From Candidatus Eiseniibacteriota bacterium (lineage in GTDB: Bacteria > Eisenbacteria > RBG-16-71-46 > CAIMUX01), in the NCBI GenBank assembly GCA_016712505.1, contig JADJQY010000002.1:186001-250000 (forward strand): DNA of 64,000 bases. Reading direction: 5' to 3'. The notes under the pieces were generated by a model that was not told the origin of the DNA, made no database searches, and was given only the letters and a program-made list of their open reading frames with translations. Made by a program: the position numbers and the translations under genes. Positions 52,596 to 61,675 of the stretch are shown here, one piece after another (position 1 is the first letter of the stretch; every line of letters begins with the position of its first letter).

Positions 52596-52994
52596 ATGAG
52601 TGGGTCTACATTTGGCCGTTCGGATTCGGAGCGCGGGACGGGGCGGACGGTCTCGCGTCAGCGGGCTCCTCTTCAGCCGCAGGCGGTCTGCCGGTCGGGC
52701 GGTCGGCTCGGTGCGACCTCTCTGATCCTGGGCGCGGCCGGCGTTCTGATGGTTACGCTCGGCGGCTGTGCCTCGCATCAGGTGCCCTGTACCCTCATCC
52801 CGGCGCAACTCGACCTGGCCCGCGCCCAGCGGGACAAGGCGATGACGCTTTTCCAGCAGAAGAAGGACGACGTCGACCGGCAGAAGAGCAACGTCGATGT
52901 CACGAACGAGCGACTGAAGTCGCTCATCCAGGAGCGGGACGAGCTCAAAGCCCAGTACGGTGACGTGGTCGATCCGACCAAGGGAGGGAAGTGA
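52596..52994 (+). CDS. Small lipoprotein, coiled-coil
   Basis: AGGAGG lies nine bases before ATG 52596. The 132-residue product has a Ser/Arg-rich N-terminus, a hydrophobic signal (TSLILGAAGVLMVTL) and lipobox LGGC. A charged coiled-coil helix follows (QRDKAMTLFQQKKDDVDRQK). Unknown function. Its stop is followed closely by the LysM lipoprotein, so the two are probably a unit. Confidence 0.6.
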   Translation: MSGSTFGRSDSERGTGRTVSRQRAPLQPQAVCRSGGRLGATSLILGAAGVLMVTLGGCASHQVPCTLIPAQLDLARAQRDKAMTLFQQKKDDVDRQKSNVDVTNERLKSLIQERDELKAQYGDVVDPTKGGK

Positions 52995-52996
52995 GC

Positions 52997-53524
52997 ATGC
53001 GCCCGAACTCCGGACGGACCTTGGCTCCGATTGCGGCTTCCCTCGCGCTCCTTCTCGCCTCCTGCGCCGGCGGCCCGATGCCTCCGGTCAAGGACCCGGC
53101 CAAGGGGGAGTTCTACACCGCCGAGGAGATGCTGCGTCTGCGCGGTCCGCAGGCCGACCAGTACTGCGCCTACATGACCAACACCTACGCCCAGTACAAG
53201 GAAGAAACCCAGCGCTACCGCCTGATGGCCGACAGCATGGCGACCCAGGCCGAGTCGCTCCGGACCGCCTCGGTCGACCTCTCCGCCCGCATGGTCAAGG
53301 TGCAGCAGGAGGTGCGTGAGCTTCGTTTGAAGGAAAAGGCGCTCAACTCCTACGTGGTCAAGCCGGGGGACACGCTGAAGTCGATCGCGAAGACCGTCCT
53401 GGGGGGAGAAGGGCGATGGAAGGAGCTGTTCGAGCTCAATCGCACCACCATCGGGGATGAGCGCGCCGCACTGAAGGCGGGGACCCGCCTCAACCTGCCC
53501 AAGGGCGCGAAGACCGCGAACTGA
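52997..53524 (+). CDS. LysM-domain lipoprotein
   Basis: ATG 52997 (after GGGAGG) is preferred to GTG 52991. The 175-residue product has a signal peptide with lipobox LASC and a helical middle (about 45-115). A C-terminal LysM follows (SYVVKPGDTLKSIAKTVLG, then WKELFELNR), which binds peptidoglycan. It probably tethers the envelope to the wall. It lies five bases before phoH. Confidence 0.8.
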   Translation: MRPNSGRTLAPIAASLALLLASCAGGPMPPVKDPAKGEFYTAEEMLRLRGPQADQYCAYMTNTYAQYKEETQRYRLMADSMATQAESLRTASVDLSARMVKVQQEVRELRLKEKALNSYVVKPGDTLKSIAKTVLGGEGRWKELFELNRTTIGDERAALKAGTRLNLPKGAKTAN

Positions 53525-53528
53525 GTCG

Positions 53529-54518
53529 ATGGCGCCTCCCATCGTTCAGGAGACCCTTTCGATCGACGGAATCGACGCCCTGCCCCTCCTGGGACAGAGC
53601 GACGCCAACCTCCGCGCGCTGGAGCAACGGTTCAACGTGATCCTCGCCGCTCGCGGCGAGCGCCTGATGATCAAGGGGGAGGCCGATGCGGTGAACGCCG
53701 CGGCCAGCGTGCTCCGCGCCCTGATCGAGCGCGTCCGGGGCGGGCGGCAGATCGGGCCTGAGGATCTGGAGTATCTCCTGAACGCGAGCGAGGCGGGGGA
53801 GAGCGGCCCACCGGCGGCCGGCGTGCTGCCCGACGACGGGATCGTCATCTTCGGCGACAAGCGGGTGGTCAAAGTGCGCACTCCCGTGCAGGCCCGCTAC
53901 GTCGAGGGAATGCTGGTCGACGACATCGCTTTCGGCATCGGACCGGCGGGGACGGGGAAGACCTACCTTGCGGTCGCGGTGGCGCTCCGGCTGTTGCGCG
54001 AGAAGGTGGTCGAGAAGATCGTCCTCGCCCGCCCGGCCGTCGAGGCGGGGGAGAGCCTGGGGTTCCTGCCCGGTGATTTGCAGGAGAAGGTCGATCCGTA
54101 CCTCCGCCCGCTCTACGATGCGCTGCAAGACATGGTCCACTACGAAAAGCTGCAACGCTTCATGCAGCTCGGGGTGATCGAGGTGGTGCCGCTGGCCTAC
54201 ATGCGCGGCCGCACCCTCTCCCGAGCCTTCGTGATCCTGGACGAAGCGCAGAACGCCACCCTGACTCAGATGAAGATGTTCCTGACCCGTCTGGGGCCAG
54301 GCTCGAAGGCGGCGATCACGGGCGATGTCACCCAGATCGACCTGGAGAACCCGGAGAAGTCGGGCCTGATCCAGATCCAGTCGATCCTGAGCGGCCTCGA
54401 GGGGATTCGCTTCGTCTACTTCAGCGAGAAGGACGTGGTCCGGCACCGGCTGGTCCGCGACATCATCATGGCCTTCGATCGCCAGCGCACCGCGGGGACC
54501 GAGACCCCCAGGCGGTAG
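53529..54518 (+). CDS. phoH: PhoH-family ATPase (PhoH2/YbeZ-like)
   Basis: The 329-residue product has an N-terminal KH-like region. The P-loop ATPase domain has Walker A GPAGTGKT (from 138), RPAVEAGESLGFLPGD and Walker B FVILDEAQN, then ITGDVTQIDL. PhoH/YbeZ acts with YbeY in RNA metabolism. Indeed ybeY lies 2.3 kb downstream in the same block, separated by the 7TM-HD gene, a conserved order. Confidence 0.95.
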   Translation: MAPPIVQETLSIDGIDALPLLGQSDANLRALEQRFNVILAARGERLMIKGEADAVNAAASVLRALIERVRGGRQIGPEDLEYLLNASEAGESGPPAAGVLPDDGIVIFGDKRVVKVRTPVQARYVEGMLVDDIAFGIGPAGTGKTYLAVAVALRLLREKVVEKIVLARPAVEAGESLGFLPGDLQEKVDPYLRPLYDALQDMVHYEKLQRFMQLGVIEVVPLAYMRGRTLSRAFVILDEAQNATLTQMKMFLTRLGPGSKAAITGDVTQIDLENPEKSGLIQIQSILSGLEGIRFVYFSEKDVVRHRLVRDIIMAFDRQRTAGTETPRR

Positions 54519-54571
54519 CCGGGGCCACCGGCGCCGCGATGCACCTGATCCACCAATGCTGTTCCTCCCTT

Positions 54572-54645
54572 GATGATGACCTTCCTCCCATGATGAACTC
54601 CCTCCGATGATGGTCTTCCTCCGATGATGGAGCCGGTCCCACGAT
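54572..54645. repeat. Degenerate GATGATG-type short repeats
   Basis: GATGATGnnCTTCCTCC-like units start at 54572, 54592, 54606, 54623 and 54643 with irregular 14-20 bp spacing. They fill the gap between phoH and the 7TM-HD gene and run into its ATG. Confidence 0.55.
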
Positions 54646-56854
54646 GACCCGGGATCGCTCGGTCGATCTGAGCGCGATCCGCGAAGGCGGGGGCGGGCTC
54701 TCGATCCGTCGACAGCAGCTGCTGGCCGCGCTCCTCGTGCTGCTGGCCGCGCTTTCGCTGGTGCGGTGGCCGATCCGTCCCAGTGCCGAGCGGTACGAGC
54801 TGGGGAAGATCCAGCCGACCACGGTGATCGCCGACTTCGATTTCCCGATCTTGAAGGACCCGACCCAGCTCGAACGGGAACTCAAACAGAAGACGGCCGC
54901 CGTGCCGGCGTCGGTGGCGCGGGCCGACAGCGCCCTGGCCGCCTCCGGGCGTCGGATGGATGCCCTCCGCTCGAAGGTGGCGGCGCTGCGCCGTCCACAC
55001 AAGGACGGGGATCGGAACGAACTGGAGCTCGCCTTCTCCTCCGAGACCCTGATCGCGATGTTGATCGCGCCGCGGAGCGCCGAGCTGATCGACGCGGCGG
55101 AGCGACTGATCCGCGAGGTGATGCAGCGCGGATATGTCTCGAACGAGGTGGCGGGGGAGCTGGCGGAGTACGCGCAGGTGACGGTGAAGGACCCCCTGGG
55201 GGACGCCACCCTCGCCTCGAGCGCGCTGATCACCGCCGAGCGCCTGCGCGAACTGGCGCGCGAGCGGGCGAAGTCGAAGGGGCTTCCGGCCGACGCCCTG
55301 GCCGAGATCGCACTCTATGGCGCCGTGCCCAACCTCTCGTTCGATCGCGGGAACACCGAGGCGCAGGTCCAGGCCGCCGCGGCCGAGGTGGATCGCGCCA
55401 CCGGTATGGTGCTCAAGGGGGAGAAGATCATCGGGGCGCACGAGCGGATCACCCCGGAGCGCCTGCGCCTGCTCCTCTCGTACGAACACTGGCGCGGCCA
55501 GAAGGGCTCGACCGCCTGGTTCAAGCGGCTGCTCCCCGCCCTGGGCGATCTGCTCCTGATCCTGATCCTGCTCTCGGCCTTCTTCGCCTATCTCTGGCAT
55601 CACCGCCGCGCGCTCCTCGATCAACCCGACGATCTCTGGCTCCTCACCTTCATCGAGATGCTGGTGCTGGTGATGGCTGCCGTGTTGATCCACTTCTTCG
55701 AGGTGCCGCCGATGCTCGTGCCGGTGGCCGCGGTGTCGATCCTGGTCACCCTCTTCTTCGACGAGCGGCTCGGGATGGCGGCCACCGTGCTTCCGGTCTT
55801 CCTGGTTGGACTGGTGGCGGAAGGTGGCACCGCGTTCTTCGCCGTGGTCGGCCTCGGGAGTCTCGGTGCGGTGCTCCTGACCCCCCGGGTCCGGCAGCGC
55901 CGGCAGTTCTACTGGCTCCTCGCCGCGGTACCGGGACTCCACCTGCTGGTGCTCTTCGCGCTCTCGCTCACCGAAGGCACACCCCTTTCGACCTTCGTGC
56001 GCAACGCCCTCGCCGCCGCCGGCAGTCCCTTTCTGGCCACCGCGGTGGCGCTTTTTGCCCTGCCGATCCTGGAGTCGATCTTTCATCGCTCGACCGACCT
56101 CTCCCTGCTCGAGCTCTCCGATCTGAACCGGCCGTTGCTCCGGCGACTGATGCTGGCCGCTCCCGGCACCTATCATCACTCGATCATGGTCGGCGCGTTG
56201 GCCGAGGCTGCAGCGCAGGCGGTGGGGGCGAACCCGCTGCTGGCTCGCGTCACCGGCTACTACCATGACATCGGAAAGATCGCCAAGCCCGAGTACTTCG
56301 CCGAGAACATCGCCATCGGGCGAAAGAACCCGCACGACAAGCTGGCCCCGTCGATGAGCCGCCTCATTCACGAATCACACCTGCGGGAAGGGGTGGCGCT
56401 GGCGATCGAGTCGAAGCTGCCGCGCGAGGTGGTGCAGGGGATTCGCGAGCATCACGGGCAGAGCGTGCTGACCCAGTACTGGCACAAGGCTCGGCTCAAG
56501 GATCCGGACGCCCGGTCGGACGACTACTGCTATCCTGGGCCGCGGCCCTCGACCGTCGAGTCGGCCCTGGTGCTCCTGGCCAACGAGGTCGAATCCTCGG
56601 CCCGAAGTCTGGAAGATCCCACTCCTAGTCGCGTGAAGGGAGTGGTCCACCGCGTAGTACAGGACAACCTGGAGAACGGAAACCTCGATGACTCCGGCCT
56701 CACCTTGAGCGATCTGGCCAAGGTGCGTGAGGTTTTCACCACCCTCCTCTCCGGCGCATTCCACGGACGTCAAGCGAGGGAGAACCCGAAACGTGGCGAC
56801 GATTCCAAAACGACCCGTACCGATCCAGCTCCGTTACCGCGGCATCGCGCTTGA
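54644..56854 (+). CDS. 7TM-HD phosphohydrolase (PgpH-like)
   Basis: The 736-residue product has one N-terminal helix (about 20-37), an extracytoplasmic 7TMR-HDED domain (about 50-270), seven helices (about 290-480) and an HD domain. The HD residues are in GTYHHSIMVG and TGYYHDIGK (about 509-545), with IREHHGQ. PgpH of Listeria hydrolyses c-di-AMP. The PhoH/YbeY neighbourhood is typical of this family. Its 3' end overlaps ybeY by 62 bp in another frame. Confidence 0.9.
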   Translation: MTRDRSVDLSAIREGGGGLSIRRQQLLAALLVLLAALSLVRWPIRPSAERYELGKIQPTTVIADFDFPILKDPTQLERELKQKTAAVPASVARADSALAASGRRMDALRSKVAALRRPHKDGDRNELELAFSSETLIAMLIAPRSAELIDAAERLIREVMQRGYVSNEVAGELAEYAQVTVKDPLGDATLASSALITAERLRELARERAKSKGLPADALAEIALYGAVPNLSFDRGNTEAQVQAAAAEVDRATGMVLKGEKIIGAHERITPERLRLLLSYEHWRGQKGSTAWFKRLLPALGDLLLILILLSAFFAYLWHHRRALLDQPDDLWLLTFIEMLVLVMAAVLIHFFEVPPMLVPVAAVSILVTLFFDERLGMAATVLPVFLVGLVAEGGTAFFAVVGLGSLGAVLLTPRVRQRRQFYWLLAAVPGLHLLVLFALSLTEGTPLSTFVRNALAAAGSPFLATAVALFALPILESIFHRSTDLSLLELSDLNRPLLRRLMLAAPGTYHHSIMVGALAEAAAQAVGANPLLARVTGYYHDIGKIAKPEYFAENIAIGRKNPHDKLAPSMSRLIHESHLREGVALAIESKLPREVVQGIREHHGQSVLTQYWHKARLKDPDARSDDYCYPGPRPSTVESALVLLANEVESSARSLEDPTPSRVKGVVHRVVQDNLENGNLDDSGLTLSDLAKVREVFTTLLSGAFHGRQARENPKRGDDSKTTRTDPAPLPRHRA

Positions 56855-57299
56855 TCGTGAGGCCCTCCAGCGACTGGTCTCGCAGGGCCTCGATCAAGAG
56901 GGAGCGCACGCGGACCTGGGCATCGGGTTGATCCTGGCCGGTGATCGACTGGTCCACCGCCTCAATCGCGACTTCCGGGGGAAGGACCGGCCGACCGACG
57001 TACTCTCCTTCACCAATGACGAACCGGACCTCGATCCGGACGAACCGCGCCTGCTGGGCGAGGTGATCATCTCGCTGCCCCAGTGTGTGCGCCAGGCGCG
57101 GGAACAGGCGGTCCCGACCGGGGTGGAGCTGGTCCGGCTCGTGGTCCACGGCGTCCTACATGTACTCGGTTACGATCATATCGCGCCCGAGGATCGGAAG
57201 CGGATGGCGCCGCGGGAGCGAAAGCTCCGCGCCTGGGCCACCCGGCAAGCCATCGGTGCCTCCGTTCTGCGGGCCTCGGCCGCGCGCGCCCCGCGATGA
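56793..57299 (+). CDS. ybeY: Endoribonuclease YbeY
   Basis: GTG 56793 follows GAGGGA. The 168-residue product has the metal site HGVLHVLGYDH and DRPTDVLSF. YbeY matures the 16S rRNA 3' end and takes part in ribosome quality control with PhoH-type ATPases. Its stop overlaps the next ATG. The start lies inside the 7TM-HD gene, giving a 62-bp overlap. Confidence 0.92.
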   Translation: MATIPKRPVPIQLRYRGIALDREALQRLVSQGLDQEGAHADLGIGLILAGDRLVHRLNRDFRGKDRPTDVLSFTNDEPDLDPDEPRLLGEVIISLPQCVRQAREQAVPTGVELVRLVVHGVLHVLGYDHIAPEDRKRMAPRERKLRAWATRQAIGASVLRASAARAPR

Positions 57300-58108
57300 G
57301 CGCTCTGCCCTTTCTGATCGCCGCCCTGCTCCTTCCCTGGATCGGGCGATTCGCCCGCCGCACCTTCGGTTCGCGTCATCCACTCGGGCCGCTGCTCCAC
57401 CTGGTCGCCGTCTCGGCCTGGGCGGGTTGGGCCCGCTGGGTGAGCCTGCCGCTCCAGGGGGCCGCAGCGGACCCGATGGCCCGCTTCGTCGTCCTGCTCG
57501 GTGCCGGTTTTCTCTACACCGAGCTAGTCTTCCTCCTGCCGCGCGGTCGAAGCGCTGCCCCCTCGGACGCCCCTCCCGCGATCGAGTCCGAGCCGCCACT
57601 GCTCGACGGCGAACCGCTCGAGGACGCGGAAGGGGAGGAGCTTCCGATCGAGGCCCAGGCGTTGTTGCAGCGGATCCTCCAGTGCGAATCGCGGAAGGTC
57701 GACGAGGTGATGACCCCCCGCGCCGCCATTCACTCCGCCCCGGGCGGGGCCACGGTCGAGGCGACCCTCCAGGCGATGCGCAGGGCGGGGCACAATCGCG
57801 TGATCGCCATCGAGGGCTCACTCGACCGGGTACTCGGCGTGGCCCATGCCAAGGATCTCGTTCCTCTCCTGGCCGACGGTCGGGGCGACGATCCGATTCG
57901 CCTCCACTTGCGTCGCTGGCTCCGCGTCCCCTCCGGCCACACCCTGACCGCGCTGCTCGAGGACTTCCGGCGCAATCGCGTCCACCTCGGGTTGGTCGGC
58001 GATGCCGTCGGCCGCACGCTCGGATTGATCACCTTGCAGGACATCTCCACCTACCTCGCCGGAACGAGCGCACCCGAAGGTGGGGAGTACGGAGGGGAGG
58101 GGCGATGA
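57296..58108 (+). CDS. CBS-pair membrane protein (CorC/HlyC-like, lacking the CorC_HlyC domain)
   Basis: The 270-residue product has two or three N-terminal hydrophobic segments and a linker. It then has ESRKVDEVMTPRAAI followed by a CBS pair (about 135-255). The C-terminal CorC_HlyC domain present in full-length relatives is absent. It overlaps ybeY by ATGA and the next gene by four bases. The pair may work as a heteromer in Mg/Co export. Confidence 0.8.
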   Translation: MSALPFLIAALLLPWIGRFARRTFGSRHPLGPLLHLVAVSAWAGWARWVSLPLQGAAADPMARFVVLLGAGFLYTELVFLLPRGRSAAPSDAPPAIESEPPLLDGEPLEDAEGEELPIEAQALLQRILQCESRKVDEVMTPRAAIHSAPGGATVEATLQAMRRAGHNRVIAIEGSLDRVLGVAHAKDLVPLLADGRGDDPIRLHLRRWLRVPSGHTLTALLEDFRRNRVHLGLVGDAVGRTLGLITLQDISTYLAGTSAPEGGEYGGEGR

Positions 58109-59223
58109 CCAACCCGGTGGTCATTCTCAGCCTCGCGGTCGCGCTGGCGCTCATTCTCCTGCTCGGTGTGGCCGGGTGGGCGCGCGCCTCCGGGCAGATC
58201 TCGCGCCTCCCGCTCCATCTTTCCGCCTGGGTCGCCTTCGGGGCCGCGTTCGTCGCGATCGACCGCTGGGGGCGGGCCGCGCTCCGCTTCGGCGAGCCGA
58301 CCTTGCTCCTGGGCTGGAGTGTCGCCCTCTTGCTCTCAGCCGTGCCGCTGGTGGTCGGTCTCGGTCTGGCGCGCGTTCTCGAGGCGCCGCCTGCGGTGCG
58401 TCGCCTCCTCGCGCCCTATCTCGGGGTCGCTCTCTGGGTGCACTGGGGGCTCGCCCTGCTTGCCGGCCGGCGCGCCGCACAAGGGGCGGCGCGCGAACGC
58501 GAACGCGAACGCCCCACGTCCCCCGCCGCGAGCGCCGTCAAGCCGGTTGCCCCCCACGAAGGTGTGCGCGACCTCGCCGCGCTCACCGCACAGGAGATCA
58601 TGATCCCGCGCTCCGAGGTGGTCGGCATCGACGGCCGAAGCGCCGTCGAGCAGGTGCTCGGGCTCGCGCGCAGCGCGCCCCACTCGCTCTATCCCGTCCA
58701 CGGCGAGAGTGTCGACGCCCCCCTCGGCGTTCTCCGCATGATCGATCTTGCCGACGCCGCGCCCCACCAGAAGGTCGACGAACTCGTCCGCCCGGTTCCC
58801 GTCGTCCCCGGCACCATGCGTTGCCTCGCGCTCCTCCCGCGGCTCGCCGCCGCCGCCGATCCCGCCGCCATCGTGGTCGACGAATTCGGCAGCGTCGCCG
58901 GCTTCCTGACCATCGAGGACCTGATCGAGGTCGCGGTCGGCGATTTCGTCGGCGAACACGAAACCGAACACCGCCGCATCACCCCCCTTCCCGGAAGCGC
59001 CTGGAGCGTCGAGGGCACCTGCCGGGTCGACGAATTCAACCAGGTCGCCCCCCTCCTGCCCGAAGGCGAGTACGAGACCGTCGCCGGCCTCTTCCTCGAC
59101 CGCTACGGCCGCATCCCCATCCAGGCCGACGAGATCGACCTCCCCTCCGCCCGCCTCATCATCGAGGCCGTCACCGACCGTCGCATCCTCCGCCTCCGCA
59201 TCGAGCGCCGCAGCCTCTCCTAG
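58105..59223 (+). CDS. CBS-pair hemolysin-like protein with CorC_HlyC domain
   Basis: The 372-residue product has three or four helices (to about 130) and a CBS pair introduced by ALTAQEIMIPRSEVVGIDG. A C-terminal CorC_HlyC domain follows (EGTCRVDEFNQVAPLLPEGE, then YETVAGLFLDRYGRIP). CNNM/CorC proteins transport or regulate divalent cations. The CBS-2 part contains DEFGSVAGFLTIEDL. Confidence 0.88.
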   Translation: MTNPVVILSLAVALALILLLGVAGWARASGQISRLPLHLSAWVAFGAAFVAIDRWGRAALRFGEPTLLLGWSVALLLSAVPLVVGLGLARVLEAPPAVRRLLAPYLGVALWVHWGLALLAGRRAAQGAARERERERPTSPAASAVKPVAPHEGVRDLAALTAQEIMIPRSEVVGIDGRSAVEQVLGLARSAPHSLYPVHGESVDAPLGVLRMIDLADAAPHQKVDELVRPVPVVPGTMRCLALLPRLAAAADPAAIVVDEFGSVAGFLTIEDLIEVAVGDFVGEHETEHRRITPLPGSAWSVEGTCRVDEFNQVAPLLPEGEYETVAGLFLDRYGRIPIQADEIDLPSARLIIEAVTDRRILRLRIERRSLS

Positions 59224-59314
59224 TCGCGATCCAGTCGCGCCCGCCCCCCCGAAAACCGCGTATCCAATCGGCATGCCCTGTGGGAGTATTCTCGGGCGTC
59301 AGGAGGGACCTTGC

Positions 59315-61675
59315 ATGGCCGTTTTGGACTCTCGCAAACGCGGTTCCCCGCGCCGATGGATCGTGCCGCTTCTCGCGATCCTCCTCGGCTCGACCCGCGC
59401 GGGTGGACAGGAGTACTGGACCTCAGACTTTCGGCGGCCAGGCATCTCCGGGGGAGTGTCCGGTCTCTTCGTGGTTGGTGAGCAGCTCTATGCGCAGCGG
59501 GACATCAACCTCTGGGAGCAGCCAGCGTACCTGGTGCGCTGGGATGGCGAAGCATGGCAGAACGCGCTCCCCCCCGAGGCGCTGAGATTGCGCTCCGCGA
59601 TCCAGGCTCCCTCCGCATTGCTTCTCACCGGTGAAGTCGAAGTGGATGGACGGAGCGAGACCCGGCATTGGGCACTGCGCGGCTCCGGAATCGAGTCTCT
59701 CGCCGCGCCAGACAGCGCCTTCAGCGCGATCCTCGTGGGCGCCATCGGCGATCGACCCGTCTTCCAGGGCTACACCGTGGAGGATCATCGGGTGCGGCGT
59801 CAGTTCTACCTGCGACACGGAACCGGCTGGCGTTCGTTCGACATGCCCGAAGCGAGTTCGATCCGATTCCTTCCGGGGAACTTTCCCGATCTGCAGTTCA
59901 TCATCGAGCGTTACTCGGCGGAATCGTTACGGGAAGAGTTCGTCCTGGCTTCGCTCAACGACGACTCTCTTGTAGTTCTCTCGGGTCCAGTGCCTGGTGG
60001 CCTGCGCGGGGCCTGCCGCACGCCGAACGGCACATACGTCACTACCGATCCCAGTCGCTGGGAGGACGAGACCGAACTGCTGCGCTGGGGACAACGGGAG
60101 TGGGAGCGACTGGACGGCGCCGCCGCGGGCCTCCGGACAGCAAGGGACCTCGTGGGTGACGGCACGACCGTGCTCGTGGGTGGTTTGGCGACGGACCAAA
60201 CCTACCGAGTTTGGGAAGTGGCGGGCGACACGCTCCGGCAATGGCCGGTCGAACTCAATCCGGGGAGCGACCTGCTGGCCCTCAAACGGTGGAATGGCGC
60301 CTGGGTGCTCGGCGGCAACTTCTCGCGGGTGAATCGTGTCGGGGCAGAGTCGGTCGCGATCGGCGAGGCGGAAGTGTGGGCTCCGATGGGCACGGGCGCC
60401 GGTCCGGATGGATCCGTTCTGGACCTGGCGGTTGCTTCGGACGGGCTCTGGTGTGCCGGGAACTTCGAAACCGTTGGTCCGCTTTGGTCGCCGAAACTGG
60501 CGCGATGGGACGGCGCCCATTGGTGGGCTCCACCGCCGCCGCCAATCGGCGGCGACTCCAAACTGGTTTCGCACCGTGGGTCAGTCGCATTGCTCGACCT
60601 CGGTTGGGCGCTGCCGGGTCGCGATACACTGGCCGTCTCCTGGACGGGCCTGGAGTGGAAACCACTGATCGGGCATGACTCGATCACCCAACGGCAGGCC
60701 ACCGATCTGATCTCGCATCGAGGGGGCCTCGTCGCGGCGGGGCAGTTCGTCGGACGGGATGGGTCTCAATCGACGGTGGCGTCGTGCGAGGAGGACGTCT
60801 GGATCCCCCTCTTTGGCAGTCCGAGCGGGTTCGCGGATCAGGTACTCGAACATCGGTCCCGCTTGGCACTTCGGGGGCGCTTTCCCTTCATCCGGGAGGG
60901 ATCCACGGAGACTGCCCACATCGCGATTCAGGAGCCGGACGGGTGGCGGGTCCTCGAGTCAAGGTTCACCGACTTTCCCTCGACGGATCCTGTTGACCCG
61001 TCGTGCATCTGTTCGTTCGGCGACCTGCTGCTCATCGGCGGGCGGTTCGACTTCGTCGACGGTGTCTACTCTCCGGGAATCGTGGCCCACGACGGCGCCG
61101 GCTTCGTTCCATTTGCCCAGGGCTCCTGGGAGGGGGTGCGTCCACGGGAAATCTACCGCGTCTGGGCCGTCGAGGGCGCGCTGTTCGCGCAGGGCCGTTT
61201 CGTGCGGGCAGACGGGGAGGACCGATACGGATTGCACCGGTGGGACGGCGTCGGATGGCGACCGATTGATACCAGTTCCTGGTCCTGTGAGGCTCTCGCG
61301 GTCTTCGAGGGGAGGCTGATGGTCACCAGCGAGTGCTGTGGATCGGACGACCGACTAAGGCGCGCCGCGGAGGGGTGGACTCCCGCCCCATCTCCGGCCT
61401 TGGGTCCCTTCTGCTCCGTGGAGCCGAACCCTTGCCGGGATCAGTTCCGCATTCGCTTCGCCGGCCCGATCGAGTCCGGTGCCCGGTGGTCCCTCTCCGA
61501 CGTGTCCGGTCGGCGACGAACCGGTGGCTACCTGGAGGCGAGCGGGCTCGTTCCGCGCGTGCTGAGCTTCGAGGCGGATGAGCTGAGAGAGCTCGGGCTC
61601 GCGAGTGGAGTCTACTTCGTGCGAATCGAGAGCGGCGGCACGACGCGGCAGACGCGATTGGTGGTCGTGCGATGA
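59315..61675 (+). CDS. Secreted propeller-like protein with FlgD-like tail
   Basis: AGGAGGG precedes ATG 59315. The 786-residue product has a signal peptide (RWIVPLLAILLGSTRAGG). Repeats of the form RWDGxxW follow (LVRWDGEAWQ, ARWDGAHWW, HRWDGVGWR), each in a beta-rich unit, as in WD/Kelch-like propellers. It closes with a FlgD-type tail (SGVYFVRIESGG). It is followed, overlapping by four bases, by a similar gene. Third-codon positions look less GC-rich than in the genes before it. Confidence 0.72.
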   Translation: MAVLDSRKRGSPRRWIVPLLAILLGSTRAGGQEYWTSDFRRPGISGGVSGLFVVGEQLYAQRDINLWEQPAYLVRWDGEAWQNALPPEALRLRSAIQAPSALLLTGEVEVDGRSETRHWALRGSGIESLAAPDSAFSAILVGAIGDRPVFQGYTVEDHRVRRQFYLRHGTGWRSFDMPEASSIRFLPGNFPDLQFIIERYSAESLREEFVLASLNDDSLVVLSGPVPGGLRGACRTPNGTYVTTDPSRWEDETELLRWGQREWERLDGAAAGLRTARDLVGDGTTVLVGGLATDQTYRVWEVAGDTLRQWPVELNPGSDLLALKRWNGAWVLGGNFSRVNRVGAESVAIGEAEVWAPMGTGAGPDGSVLDLAVASDGLWCAGNFETVGPLWSPKLARWDGAHWWAPPPPPIGGDSKLVSHRGSVALLDLGWALPGRDTLAVSWTGLEWKPLIGHDSITQRQATDLISHRGGLVAAGQFVGRDGSQSTVASCEEDVWIPLFGSPSGFADQVLEHRSRLALRGRFPFIREGSTETAHIAIQEPDGWRVLESRFTDFPSTDPVDPSCICSFGDLLLIGGRFDFVDGVYSPGIVAHDGAGFVPFAQGSWEGVRPREIYRVWAVEGALFAQGRFVRADGEDRYGLHRWDGVGWRPIDTSSWSCEALAVFEGRLMVTSECCGSDDRLRRAAEGWTPAPSPALGPFCSVEPNPCRDQFRIRFAGPIESGARWSLSDVSGRRRTGGYLEASGLVPRVLSFEADELRELGLASGVYFVRIESGGTTRQTRLVVVR

